Assembly: GCA_016716635.1 (NCBI GenBank) | Contig: JADJVZ010000014.1 | Coordinates: 558,001-622,000 of the forward strand | Source of the DNA: Micropruina sp. | GTDB lineage: Bacteria > Actinomycetota > Actinomycetes > Propionibacteriales > Propionibacteriaceae | DNA length: 64,000 nucleotides | Direction: 5' to 3' | Shown: positions 17,597 through 26,109 of the stretch, piece by piece | How positions within the stretch are numbered: position 1 is the stretch's first letter | How the letters are laid out: every line of letters starts with the position of its first letter | Program-made: the position numbers and the translations under genes | The notes under the pieces: generated by a model | Told to the model about the DNA's origin: nothing | Database searches by the model: none | The model's input: the letters and a program-made list of their open reading frames with translations, nothing else

Positions 17597-17827
17597 ATGG
17601 GTCAGGTGAAGTTGACCATCACCCTCTCGGAGAGCGATGTCGCGGCATTGGATCGCTTCGCGCATGCGGCAGGCCTGAACAGCCGGTCGGCGGCAATCCA
17701 ACAAGCCATCCGACAGTTGCCCGACCCGGTGTTGGAAGACGCCTACGCAGAAGCATGGTCTGAGTGGGAATCCTCCGGCCACGCTCGCTCTTGGGAGACC
17801 ATCACGACAAACAACCCCTGCCTGTGA
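17597..17827 (+). CDS. Orphan ribbon-helix-helix antitoxin-like protein
   Basis: 76 residues: MGQVKLTITLSESDVAAL, then DRFAHAAGLNSRSAAIQQAI and an acidic tail with AYAEAWSEWESSG. This is the pattern of actinobacterial MazE/VapB-type antitoxins with an N-terminal RHH DNA-binding domain. A toxin gene (MazF/PemK or PIN) normally starts within a few bases of the stop, but here only the palindromic repeat follows, so the partner appears to be lost. The last residues (TITTNNPCL) depart from the family. CAGGCT lies 6 nt before the ATG, consistent with a leaderless mRNA. Confidence 0.75.
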   Translation: MGQVKLTITLSESDVAALDRFAHAAGLNSRSAAIQQAIRQLPDPVLEDAYAEAWSEWESSGHARSWETITTNNPCL

Positions 17828-17861
17828 CAGTGGGACGGGGGAGATCGAGGGTCGCCGCCAT

Positions 17862-17908
17862 CAAGGTGTGAGCAAAGTGCTCACGGTGAGCACTTTGCTC
17901 ACACCTTG
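17862..17908. repeat. 47-bp palindromic repeat, copy 3 (best copy)
   Basis: Arms begin CAAGGTGTGAGCAAAGTG and end CACTTTGCTCACACCTTG around the centre CTCACGGTGAG; the two arms are perfectly complementary for 22 bp on either side of the central bases. It lies 34 bp after the antitoxin stop and 120 bp before the next gene. Confidence 0.95.
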
Positions 17909-18029
17909 ATTGCGTACTGACACTGTCCTCGACTCCCTCCACACGCCTTTGGCCATTACCGTCGATGCGCGCCGACTTGATTGCCGGCCTAGCCACCCGA
18001 AGGCGGTTGGCGATGCGGGAGAATTGGCC

Positions 18030-19015
18030 ATGCATGAGAACTTGTTCAATGACGCATGGTCGAGGTGGGATCGCGCCAATGACCACCGAAAGAAATTGAT
18101 CAAGATTTGGAACAGACACATCGCGGATCATCCGTTCGACTGCTCGTTGGATCTAGTGGGGCCTGGGGTCTATGTCCTTCAAGTCCGGGCCACGCGCCCG
18201 ATGCCGACCGAGTTCGCTGTCACCGCCGGAGAGTGGCTCTACAACCTACGAACCGCCCTCGACTACACAATTTGGGCCACGGCCGCATACATGTCGGGGA
18301 GCGTCCCGCCACCCCTCGGCGACCAGACTCAGTATCCGATCTACGAAACAGAGGGCGCCTGGACCCGCAATCTCTTTCGACTCAAGGACTTGGCGCCACA
18401 CCAAAGGGAGATGTTACGAGAGATGCAGCCTTGGAACTCGAACATGGACGCGAACTTCCTCGGATGGATCAACAGGTTGGCGCGCCTCGATCGCCACCGG
18501 CGTCTGGTTCAGGGAACTTTCCGGCTGGCTGAGGTGGCACCTGTCTTCGCCATACCCCGGGGCTGCACTTATACCGTCGAATGGGGAGACCGAGTGTTGC
18601 AGATGGGCAAAGCAGACCTTGCTCGGCTCACCCTGAATCCATGGCACGAGGATATGGAGGTGGAAGCCAACCCGAGGGTGGGCATCGACCCCGAAATCAC
18701 TGAGTGGTCGGATTCCCCGTTCTGGTCTCGCTTCCCTTTCGCTGAACGATTCTCGATGATGCAAGTCTTTGTTGCAGGGGAGATCGCGCCGCCTATGAGT
18801 TCGACTGCACAGGCGGCAGCCGCAAGGCAAAGCTCCTCAGCAAAGGATTCAGGAAGGCCAGCAACAAACGCGGGCACGCCGATCGGCCTCGCACGATCCA
18901 CCCAGCTATGGACGTCGAATGGGATCCGGCGGGCCCGGGACGTTCCGCTTCGAGAGGCCAGTTGCGCGGCGACGGGTTCCCCTCGGGCCCACAATCGCAC
19001 ACCAATTGGCCTTAG
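18030..19015 (+). pseudogene. Unknown gene with a single frameshift
   Basis: An ATG at 18030 opens a frame whose first 255 or so residues look like a real protein (EWLYNLRTALDYTIWATAAY; FLGWINRLARLDRHRRLV). After VFVAGEIAPP the frame degenerates and runs open into antisense of the ATPase gene. One base back, from 18794, the sequence reads sensibly as YEFDCTGGSRKAKLLSKGF and continues to a TAG at 19013-19015. Loss of one base near 18780-18794 explains both. It is either a recent pseudogene or an assembly error. I do not recognise the family. The lower G+C and mixed codon use suggest acquired DNA. Confidence 0.65.
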
Positions 19016-19061
19016 CCAGGCACCCACGCGTACGGGGCACGCCAGACCACCCTCATGGCTT

Positions 19062-20273
19062 CTAAGCGCGGCGAGACCTCGGTGCCGGGACATCCAGGAC
19101 GGGGATGGCCCGCAACAGGAATCGGTCGAAGTGCGGGACGGTGAACGCGGCGTAGCCGTGTTCGGGCGTGTAGAGCAGGCCCATGTTGATGAGCTCGGCG
19201 CGGGTGGGGCCCAGATTCGTGGACGCTCGGCCCATCACCGCCGCGACGTCCGCCGCCTTTTGGGGCGCGCTGCCGAGCTCGGCCATCGCCCGAAGGTAGG
19301 CCCGCTGGAGATCCGTGGCTCGATCCAGGCGCACGCGGAAGAAGGACGCGTCCAGCTTCGCCTCGTAGGTGGGCTCCGCGGCGAGGACGTCCGCCTCCGT
19401 GATCACCGGACCATCGGCCACCGTCCAGACCGCGTAACCCAACTCCTGAATGAAGTACGGATAGCCGCCGGTGATCGCGACCGCGCGATCGAGCGCCTCG
19501 GGCGTGAAGCTCACCAGCTCCTCCCCCGCCGGGAGCGACAGGGCCTGCTTGGCGTCGGACGCCGAGAGGTACCCCAACCGCGGGAAGGTGAACAGCCGCT
19601 CGGCGTAGGACTTGGCGTCCCCGGCCAACTCGGCGCTGTGGGGCAATCCGGCACCGACCATGGTGATCGGGAGGTTCCGCTGGACGACCTTGTGCAGCGC
19701 TTGGATCAACGCCTCCCACTGCGAGGGCTTCAAGAACTGCACCTCGTCGAGCAGCAGGACGACCCCCTTCTCGTGCTCTTGCGCGGCCTGTCCGACGGCG
19801 AGGAACAGATCGGTGAGGTCGAGGCTGAGGTCGCCGTGATCGCCGACACCCTCGGCCGCCTCGACGTCCAGCCCCGCGGACCATTTGCCCGTCGTGTCGA
19901 CGCTCAGCGTGAACGATTTCAGGACGCTCGCGGCGTGCTTCATGCGGTCCGTCCAGCGGATCTTCGGCGACAGCTCCAACAGCGCCGATCGCAGCTGCAC
20001 CGCCAGGTCGCGGCGGAACTCCGAATCGTCGTGCTTGCGCACCTCGATCTCGACCACGACCCAATCGCGCGCGAGCGCCTTGCGCCGCAGCAGGGCCAGC
20101 AGGACGGTCTTGCCGACCCCCCGCAGCCCGGTGACGATCATGGATTGCTCGCTGCGGCCCTTCTCGATCCGGGCCAGCAGGACCTCGAACGACTGCACCT
20201 CGTCATCGCGTCCGACAAGCGCCAACGGCTGCGCCCCGGCGTTGGGCGTGTAGGGGTTGGTCAGTGCCTTCAT
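19062..20273 (-). CDS. AAA+ ATP-binding protein with C-terminal winged helix
   Basis: 403 residues. Walker A VTGLRGVGKTVLL (about 47-59), Walker B GVVLLLDEVQF, sensor-1-like TMVGAGLP, then a lid and a C-terminal winged-helix-like part (LGSAPQKAADVAAVMGR and LINMGLLYT). This is the AAA_16/STAND-like ATPase group, common as single genes in actinobacteria, whose partner is unknown. Its start lies 14 bp from a 46-bp inverted repeat that may be its binding site. It converges on the frameshifted gene at 18030. Confidence 0.85.
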   Translation of the reverse strand: MKALTNPYTPNAGAQPLALVGRDDEVQSFEVLLARIEKGRSEQSMIVTGLRGVGKTVLLALLRRKALARDWVVVEIEVRKHDDSEFRRDLAVQLRSALLELSPKIRWTDRMKHAASVLKSFTLSVDTTGKWSAGLDVEAAEGVGDHGDLSLDLTDLFLAVGQAAQEHEKGVVLLLDEVQFLKPSQWEALIQALHKVVQRNLPITMVGAGLPHSAELAGDAKSYAERLFTFPRLGYLSASDAKQALSLPAGEELVSFTPEALDRAVAITGGYPYFIQELGYAVWTVADGPVITEADVLAAEPTYEAKLDASFFRVRLDRATDLQRAYLRAMAELGSAPQKAADVAAVMGRASTNLGPTRAELINMGLLYTPEHGYAAFTVPHFDRFLLRAIPVLDVPAPRSRRA

Positions 20274-20286
20274 ACCCCGACTTTAC

Positions 20287-20332
20287 GACCTTTAGGGCGC
20301 TTTATCTATGGACGATAAAGCGCCCTAAGGTC
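20287..20332. promoter_or_regulatory. Long inverted repeat upstream of the AAA ATPase
   Basis: Arms GACCTTTAGGGCGCTTTAT and ATAAAGCGCCCTAAGGTC pair over 18 bp, with one unpaired T, around CTATGGACG. It lies between the arsM stop and the ATPase start (same strand) and has no T tract, so it is more likely an operator or 5'-leader structure than a plain terminator. Confidence 0.7.
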
Positions 20333-20350
20333 ACAAAACCGCCGCCCGAC

Positions 20351-21307
20351 TCAGGCGATGGGCTTGGCCGCGCGGATGAACGCGCTCGCAAAGGCGCCCG
20401 CCAGGGCATCAACGCCCGCCTGCAGGTCGAGTCCCACCGGGATGTCCCCAGGTTGGATCATCGCCGCCAACTCCGCCACGTCCTCGCGGCTGTACGTGCG
20501 GGTGACCTGGACGGACGGATCGTCGAACCCGGCGGCGCTCAGCTTCGCCAGATAGTCGCTGTCGAGAAGGGCGCCAGCGAGACACCCCGTCCACAGCGCC
20601 ACCACCGAGGACAACTCCGGCGGCAGCGGACGCAGCAACACGATGTCCGAGACCGCGAATCGGCCGCCGGGGCGCAGCACCCGGAAGGCCTCGCGCAGCA
20701 CAGCATCCTTGTCGGTCGAGAGGTTGATGACGCAGTTGGAGATCACGACATCGACGCTGGCGTCGGGAAGGGGAACGGCCTCGATCGAGCCCTTGACGAA
20801 CGTGGCGTTCGCGATGCCCGCCTCGACGCGGTTCCGCTCGGCCAAGGTGAGCATCTCGTCGGTCATGTCCACGCCGTAGGCCGTCCCACCGGGAGCCACG
20901 CGCCGCGCCGAGAGCAGGACGTCCAGGCCGCCGCCCGAACCCAGATCCAGAACGTCCTGTCCGGGATGCAGGTCGATCAGAGCCGTCGGGTTGCCGCACC
21001 CCAGCGAGGCCGCCAAGGCCCCGTCAGAGGGAGTCGCCAACGGATCGTACAGATTCCCTGAGATCGGATCGGTGGGCGCCCCGCCGGCGGCGCCACCGCA
21101 ACAACTGGAGCCGCAGCACGACGACTCGACCGCGACTACGGGCGGCGGGGCAGGCACGGTGACGGTGTCGGTCGGCGCGGTGCAGCAGGTGGGTGCACAG
21201 CAGGACGACTCCGCCTCACCGAGCGCCGAACGGGCGGCCGCAGCGTAGCGCTGGCGGACGGCTTCTTTGACCTGCCCCTCGTCGAGGAGGTTCGCGGTAT
21301 CAGTCAT
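20351..21307 (-). CDS. arsM: Arsenite S-adenosylmethionine methyltransferase
   Basis: 318 residues. ArsM adds methyl groups to As(III). The Rossmann SAM site is VLDLGSGGGLDVLLSARRV, followed by FVKGSIEAVPLPDASVDVV and the ArsM signature ISNCVINLSTDK; the second conserved Cys is in WTGCLAGALL. Unusually, the N-terminal region carries four Cys-Cys pairs (SSCCAPTCC near residue 35 and SSCCGSSCCGG near 63) that could bind extra As(III) or other thiophilic metal. It is divergent from an ArsR regulator with palindromes between them. Confidence 0.93.
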   Translation of the reverse strand: MTDTANLLDEGQVKEAVRQRYAAAARSALGEAESSCCAPTCCTAPTDTVTVPAPPPVVAVESSCCGSSCCGGAAGGAPTDPISGNLYDPLATPSDGALAASLGCGNPTALIDLHPGQDVLDLGSGGGLDVLLSARRVAPGGTAYGVDMTDEMLTLAERNRVEAGIANATFVKGSIEAVPLPDASVDVVISNCVINLSTDKDAVLREAFRVLRPGGRFAVSDIVLLRPLPPELSSVVALWTGCLAGALLDSDYLAKLSAAGFDDPSVQVTRTYSREDVAELAAMIQPGDIPVGLDLQAGVDALAGAFASAFIRAAKPIA

Positions 21308-21322
21308 GGGAGATCCTTTGAA

Positions 21323-21371
21323 TAGATGATCGTCTAAACAGGATCCTGCAAGTTGATTCGATATATGTCAA
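21323..21371. promoter_or_regulatory. ArsR-type operators between arsM and arsR
   Basis: Two imperfect palindromes: TAGATGATCGTCTA (21323-21336) close to arsM and TTGATTCGATATATGTCAA (21353-21371) directly before arsR. Both are AT-rich in a GC-rich genome and lie over the likely promoters of the two divergent genes. Confidence 0.65.
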
Positions 21372-21380
21372 GATAGCGGC

Positions 21381-21746
21381 ATGCAGATCCCGCTCATGCA
21401 GGTGCCGACCCCACCCGGATCAGCGGTCGTCGCGCCGTGCTGCGCGCTAGCCGTGACGCCGGTGGACGAGGAGACAGCACAACGCATCGCCCCCATGTTC
21501 AAGGCCCTGGGAGATCCCGTCCGGCTCCAGCTGGCCGCGCGCATCGCCGCGGCGGGCCGCACCTGCGTCTGTGACCTCACCCCCCACTTCGACCTCTCTG
21601 GGCCGACCATCAGCCACCACCTCAAGGTGCTCCGCGAGGCCGGGCTCATCGACTGCGAGCGCAAGGGAACCTGGGTTTACTACTGGATTCGCCCCGAATC
21701 GTTGGCCACGCTCGCAGCCCTACTGCAGGCCGACCCCGTCGCCTGA
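21381..21746 (+). CDS. arsR: ArsR/SmtB-family arsenic-responsive repressor
   Basis: 121 residues. Winged helix FKALGDPVRLQLAARIA, metal-site helix RTCVCDLTPHF (Cys-Val-Cys) and recognition helix SGPTISHHLKVLREAGLI, then YYWIRPESL. The CVCDL motif is the usual As(III)-sensing pair. An additional Cys pair (APCCALA) sits near residue 20. It should repress arsM and itself until arsenite binds. Other ars genes (arsB, arsC, acr3) are absent around it. Confidence 0.93.
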   Translation: MQIPLMQVPTPPGSAVVAPCCALAVTPVDEETAQRIAPMFKALGDPVRLQLAARIAAAGRTCVCDLTPHFDLSGPTISHHLKVLREAGLIDCERKGTWVYYWIRPESLATLAALLQADPVA

Positions 21747-21792
21747 TCACACCGGCCTTGGTCCCTCGCGTCGCCGAGCGCCGGGAGCGACC

Positions 21793-23820
21793 TCACGCCT
21801 GCGCGCGGACGGTTTCGATCGCCTCCAGAACCCGCTCGACGGTCATACCGAAGGCGCGCGGCACGTCGTCGCCCCCGCCGGACAAGCCGAACTCATCGAT
21901 GCCCACGACAACCCCTCGATCGCCGGCGATGTCCCGCCACCCGAAGGTCGCGGCAGCCTCGATGACCACCCGCTGCGTCAGCCTGGGGGGCAGGACGGAG
22001 TCACGGTAGGCGGCGTCTTGGCGCTCGAAGATCTCCCGGGACGGCATGCTCACCACCCGCACCTTCACGCCAGCCGCCCGCACCTCTGTGGCGGCCGCTA
22101 GGGCCAATCCAACCTCGCTACCCGTGGCGATGAGGAGCAGCGACGCGTCCGGATCCTCACTGAGGACGTAGGCCCCTCGCCGCACCCCCGCCAGGGTGAT
22201 GGCGGACGGAAGGTCCAGCGTGGGCAGCGGTTGACGGCACAACACCAACCCGGTGGGGCCCTCCTGCTCGAGCGCGACCAGCCAGGCGGCGACCGTTTCA
22301 CGGGCGTCCGCCGGCCGGATCAACGTCAGACCCGGCATCGCCCGAAGGCTCGGGAGCTGCTCGATGGGTTGGTGCGTCGGGCCGTCGGGACCCACCGCGA
22401 CGGAGTCGTGCGTCCAGACGTAGATCGCGGGCAGGTTCATCAGCGCCGCCAACCTCACTGCCGGCCGCTGGAAATCAGAGAAGACCAGGAAGGTAGCCGC
22501 GAAGGCCCGCACGCCACCCGCCAGCAGCATGCCGTTCAGGGCCGCCGTCATCCCCAACTCACGGACACCCCAATGGATGTTGCGCCCGAGGCGACCGTCC
22601 CCTTCGGGCAGGAAGCTGGCCGAGGCGGCGATGAGCGTCTTGTTGGCCTCGGCGAGGTCGGCGGAGCCCCCCATGAGTTCGGGAATCTGTGCCGCCAGCG
22701 CCTGGATCACCTTGGCGGAGGCGTCGCGGGTCGCGAGCTGGCTGCCGACCTCGAAGGTCGGCATCGCCGCCGCGAGTCCCGCGGGAAGCTCACGCGCCTG
22801 CGCCGCCCGCCACTGCTCGGCCAGGTCGGGGTTCTCGCGTTGCCAGCGCTCCATCGCGTCGTTCCAGGACGCGTGCAGTGATTGCCCACGGCCAATCGCT
22901 CGCCGGGTATAGCCCAGCACGTCCGCCTCCACCTCAAAGGGTGTGGCGGGACCGCCCGTGACCTCCCGAAGCCGCCGCACCTCGTCCGCACCCAAAGCGC
23001 CACTGTGGGCGCCCGCCGTGCCGCGCGCGGTGGGCGCGGGCCAGGCGATCTCCGACTTCAGCACGATCAGGTGCGGACGCGGGTCGCCGTCGGCGGCGGC
23101 GATGGCCCGATCGACGCCCACCACATCCACGTCGCCGCTGTCGGCACGGCCGACCACGGACACGCGCCAACGCTGAGCGCTGAATCGTGCCGGGACGTCC
23201 TCATCCCACGCCAACGAGGTGGACCCTTCGATCTGGATCCCGTTGTCGTCGTAGATGACCGTCAGGTTGTCGAGTTGCTGACGTCCGGCCAAGGCGCCCG
23301 CCTCGTACGAAGCCCCCTCTTGCAGGTCCCCGTCCGACGCGATCACCCACACTCGACGATCGAAGGGCGATTCGCCCACGGCGGCGTTCGGGTCGTAGAC
23401 GGCCCGTTGGTGCTTGAAGGCCATGGCCATGCCGACGGCCATCGCGATGCCCTGTCCGAGCGGACCCGTGCTGGCGTCCACCCCGGCCGTGACCCCCCTC
23501 TCGGGATGCCCCGGGGTCCGCGAGTGGAGGCGCCGAAAGGCCGCAAGATCGTCGATCTCGAGGTCATAGCCGGACAGGTACAACTGGGCGTACAGCAACA
23601 TGCTGGCATGCCCGCACGACAACACGAACCGGTCGCGTCCGACCCAGTCAGGGTCTCGCGGATCGTGGCGCATCGTGCGCTGGAACAGCAGGTGCGCCAC
23701 CGGCGCCAGGGAGATCGCGGCACCAGGATGACCCGACTGGGCCGCCTCCACCGCGTCGACTGCGAGGAGTCGTGCCGCATTGGCGGCCCGCTCATCGAGG
23801 TTGCTCCAGGGGTCTGTCAC
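21793..23820 (-). CDS. tkt: Transketolase
   Basis: 675 residues, full length. This thiamine-diphosphate enzyme moves two-carbon units in the pentose phosphate pathway. Landmarks are AQSGHPGAAISLAPVAHLLF, the TPP motif ASDGDLQEGASYEAGALAG with later YDDNGIQIEGST, the catalytic Glu region GVRELGMTAALNG and HDSVAVGPDGPTHQP. It stands alone, divergent from a GntR regulator and next to a sugar uptake and kinase cluster, not in the usual tkt-tal-zwf-opcA housekeeping order. I infer it serves that catabolic pathway; a housekeeping paralogue may exist elsewhere. Confidence 0.95.
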   Translation of the reverse strand: MTDPWSNLDERAANAARLLAVDAVEAAQSGHPGAAISLAPVAHLLFQRTMRHDPRDPDWVGRDRFVLSCGHASMLLYAQLYLSGYDLEIDDLAAFRRLHSRTPGHPERGVTAGVDASTGPLGQGIAMAVGMAMAFKHQRAVYDPNAAVGESPFDRRVWVIASDGDLQEGASYEAGALAGRQQLDNLTVIYDDNGIQIEGSTSLAWDEDVPARFSAQRWRVSVVGRADSGDVDVVGVDRAIAAADGDPRPHLIVLKSEIAWPAPTARGTAGAHSGALGADEVRRLREVTGGPATPFEVEADVLGYTRRAIGRGQSLHASWNDAMERWQRENPDLAEQWRAAQARELPAGLAAAMPTFEVGSQLATRDASAKVIQALAAQIPELMGGSADLAEANKTLIAASASFLPEGDGRLGRNIHWGVRELGMTAALNGMLLAGGVRAFAATFLVFSDFQRPAVRLAALMNLPAIYVWTHDSVAVGPDGPTHQPIEQLPSLRAMPGLTLIRPADARETVAAWLVALEQEGPTGLVLCRQPLPTLDLPSAITLAGVRRGAYVLSEDPDASLLLIATGSEVGLALAAATEVRAAGVKVRVVSMPSREIFERQDAAYRDSVLPPRLTQRVVIEAAATFGWRDIAGDRGVVVGIDEFGLSGGGDDVPRAFGMTVERVLEAIETVRAQA

Positions 23821-23937
23821 CGCTGCTCCGTTCGTGTGGCGAATCTGGATTCATCATAACGTCATATTGAATAAGGAGCAACGGGTGGCTCCTGACCGCT
23901 TCCCCCGTGGATAATGAGCAGGCTGATCGGAGGCACG

Positions 23938-24675
23938 ATGGTTGATGGAACGGCGAAGTACGCCACCGTGCGCGACCACCTGGCGCGCCGCATCGCGGAG
24001 ATGTCACCGGGCGATCAACTGCCCACGGAACCCACCCTCTGCCAGGAGTACGGCGTGAGCCGGATTACCATCCGGCGGGCCGTGGAGGATCTCATGCGCA
24101 CCGGCTACCTGAGCCGGGAGCAAGGCCGGGGCACCTTCGTCACGCTGCCCAAGTACGTGCACGCCCGGGAAACCTTCGCCGAGCGGATCACCGGCTTCTA
24201 TCGGCAGCAAACCCTGCTCGGACGTGAAGTCACGACCCGCGTCCTGGCCAACCACGTGGTTCACAATCCCGACGCCGCGACAGCCCTCGGCCTCCACCCA
24301 GCGGACGCTGTCATCGAGATCGCCCGCCTGCGCTACGTCAACGGGTCGCTGCACCAGCACGTCCTGACCTACCTATCGGCCGCACGCTTCCCCGACGTCC
24401 TAACCCAGGACCTCACCCAGGGCTCCCTCTTCGACTACCTCGAAAAGTCGCACCAGCTTGAGCTCGCCCGCAACGACCTCCTCGTGCGAGTCGAGCACCT
24501 GGACGAGAACCTGGCCACCGCGCTCGCCGTGCCCGTGGGGGACAGTGTGTTGGCCATCGAATCGACCGTCTTCCTCGCCGAAGACGAGCCCGTCGCCTTC
24601 GGCATCACCCGGCACACCCCCGCCAACAGCGAGATCGCGTTCAAGCTGTACAACCATCCCGGAGGCGACTCCTAA
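23938..24675 (+). CDS. GntR/HutC-family transcriptional regulator
   Basis: 245 residues. N-terminal winged helix (YATVRDHLARRIAEM; LPTEPTLCQEYGVSRITIRR) and a C-terminal UTRA ligand domain (VIEIARLRYVNGSLHQHVL; GDSVLAIESTVFL). GGAGG 5 nt before ATG 23938 decides the start over an ATG 24 nt upstream. It is divergent from transketolase and 220 bp before the LacI gene; likely ligand is a phosphosugar of the local pathway. Confidence 0.9.
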   Translation: MVDGTAKYATVRDHLARRIAEMSPGDQLPTEPTLCQEYGVSRITIRRAVEDLMRTGYLSREQGRGTFVTLPKYVHARETFAERITGFYRQQTLLGREVTTRVLANHVVHNPDAATALGLHPADAVIEIARLRYVNGSLHQHVLTYLSAARFPDVLTQDLTQGSLFDYLEKSHQLELARNDLLVRVEHLDENLATALAVPVGDSVLAIESTVFLAEDEPVAFGITRHTPANSEIAFKLYNHPGGDS

Positions 24676-24810
24676 CCCGGCAGGCGAGCCGGGCTCACAC
24701 CCGGATCGCAAGGTCCACGGCTTACCCAACCCCAAGGTTGGTGCGTTACCCTGCGGTCGTGATTCCTCGTCGCGGAAGCTGGATGCGCTGCCGCAGACGG
24801 GAGGGAACGA

Positions 24811-24894
24811 ATGGGGGGTCGTCGCGTGAAGCGAGACACAGCACCGCGCCCGAAGGCCGCCGCGCAAGCGGCCAGCCCGGCGTCGTCGGAGTAG
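24811..24894 (+). CDS. Possible small leader ORF before the LacI-type gene
   Basis: A 27-codon ORF, MGGRRVKRDTAPRPKAAA onwards, ending SPASSE then TAG. It is preceded by GGGAGGGAACGA, the strongest-looking Shine-Dalgarno in the area, and its stop lies 4 nt before the ATG of the LacI gene, whose own SD (GGAG) is inside the small ORF. The arrangement suggests translational coupling. No family is recognisable, and the peptide is basic and disordered. The rest of the 24676-24898 gap shows nothing else clear. Confidence 0.4.
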   Translation: MGGRRVKRDTAPRPKAAAQAASPASSE

Positions 24895-24898
24895 CGCC

Positions 24899-25954
24899 AT
24901 GACCAGCACCGCAGGCCGTCAACGCCCGCCCACGATGGCCGACTTGGCTCGCCTCGCCGGGGTCTCAATCACCACCGTCTCCCACGTTCTCAACGACACC
25001 CGGTTCGTGTCTGCGGACGTCCGGCAACGCGTCATGGCGGCCGTCGAACAGAACGGCTACATCCCCAACAGCGTGGCCCGCTCGATGAAGACGGCCACCA
25101 CCAACATGATCGGATTGGCCGCGCCCGCGTTGTCCAAGGTGGCGCTGGCCGACGTCGTGAGACCTATCGAGGTCGAGGCGCGCGCCCAGAAGCTGAGCGT
25201 CCTGCTCACCGATACCGAGGACGCCGCCGCCCCGGAGCTTGCCGCAATCAAGGCGCTGTCCGCCCGTCGCGTCGATGGCATCATCATCGCCCCGTCCGCG
25301 CCCGACTCCCCCGCCGTTCGCTATCTCCGCAAGCACGGGATCCCGACCGTGGTGGTGGACCGCTTCACCACCGGCGGCTTCGATCAGATCGGCACCGAGA
25401 ACACGTCGGCGGCTGAGCAGTTGACCGACCATCTGATCGAGGCCCGAGGTGCCCGTCGGATCGGCCTCATCACCAGCATGCCGATGTTGTCGACGACGCT
25501 GGAACGCCGCAAGGGGTATCGCAAAGCCCTGAAGCGTCATGGCATCGAGGTGGATCCGAACCTCATCGGCTCCGGCTTCGACGATCCGGACCACGTCCTC
25601 ACGACCCTCAAGGGCTTCATGGCCCTCCCCGACCCGCCCACCGCGATCGTGTCGGGCAACAGCTCCACCACGCTCAGCCTGATGCGGGCGGCCGGCATTC
25701 TTGGGATCCGCGTGCCGGAGGATCTCGCCCTCGTCGGCTTCGATGACTTTGCCTGGGCGGACTTCTTCCAACCCCGCCTCACGGTAGTGCGACAGCGGAC
25801 GGACGAAATCGGGGTGCGCGCCATCCGGCTGCTCATGCGACGGATCGCGGATCCCGAAGCGCCGGTGACCACGCGCCGCATCCCGACCGATTTCATTCAC
25901 CGGGAATCCTGCGGCTGCGCCCTCGACGGCGCTACTCCACCGAGCTCTCTGTAA
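24899..25954 (+). CDS. LacI-family transcriptional regulator
   Basis: 351 residues. HTH TMADLARLAGVSITTVSHVL followed by the hinge helix NSVARSMKT, then a periplasmic-binding-protein-like sugar sensor (IDGIIIAPSA-type motif VDGIIIAPSAPDS; LVGFDDFAWADFFQPRLT). It directly precedes the ABC sugar transporter operon and should repress it. Palindromic LacI half-sites in the 25955-26109 leader are not convincing to my eye; TTGACG at about 25989 could be a -35 box. Confidence 0.92.
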   Translation: MTSTAGRQRPPTMADLARLAGVSITTVSHVLNDTRFVSADVRQRVMAAVEQNGYIPNSVARSMKTATTNMIGLAAPALSKVALADVVRPIEVEARAQKLSVLLTDTEDAAAPELAAIKALSARRVDGIIIAPSAPDSPAVRYLRKHGIPTVVVDRFTTGGFDQIGTENTSAAEQLTDHLIEARGARRIGLITSMPMLSTTLERRKGYRKALKRHGIEVDPNLIGSGFDDPDHVLTTLKGFMALPDPPTAIVSGNSSTTLSLMRAAGILGIRVPEDLALVGFDDFAWADFFQPRLTVVRQRTDEIGVRAIRLLMRRIADPEAPVTTRRIPTDFIHRESCGCALDGATPPSSL

Positions 25955-26109
25955 ACGTCTTAAGGACTTTAGTCACGGTTAAGTCACGTTGACGGAAACG
26001 ATTGCGCGAACGATGTCGTCGCGTGCAGACTTCTGCCAAGCGCAGGGCCGGGCTTGTTCAGCCCTCCCGACCACGCCGCTTGAGTCGTCACCCAGAGAGG
26101 GCCCATCCA

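Noticed and set aside
17910..20318. An 802-codon open frame on the + strand
   Set aside because: Only the first third reads like protein; from about 18795 it is frameshifted and then antisense to a clear AAA ATPase gene. High G+C keeps frames open by chance.
20287..20332. arsM terminator
   Set aside because: The stem is long enough but no T tract follows and it is only 14 bp from the ATPase start, so an operator or leader role is preferred; termination is not excluded.
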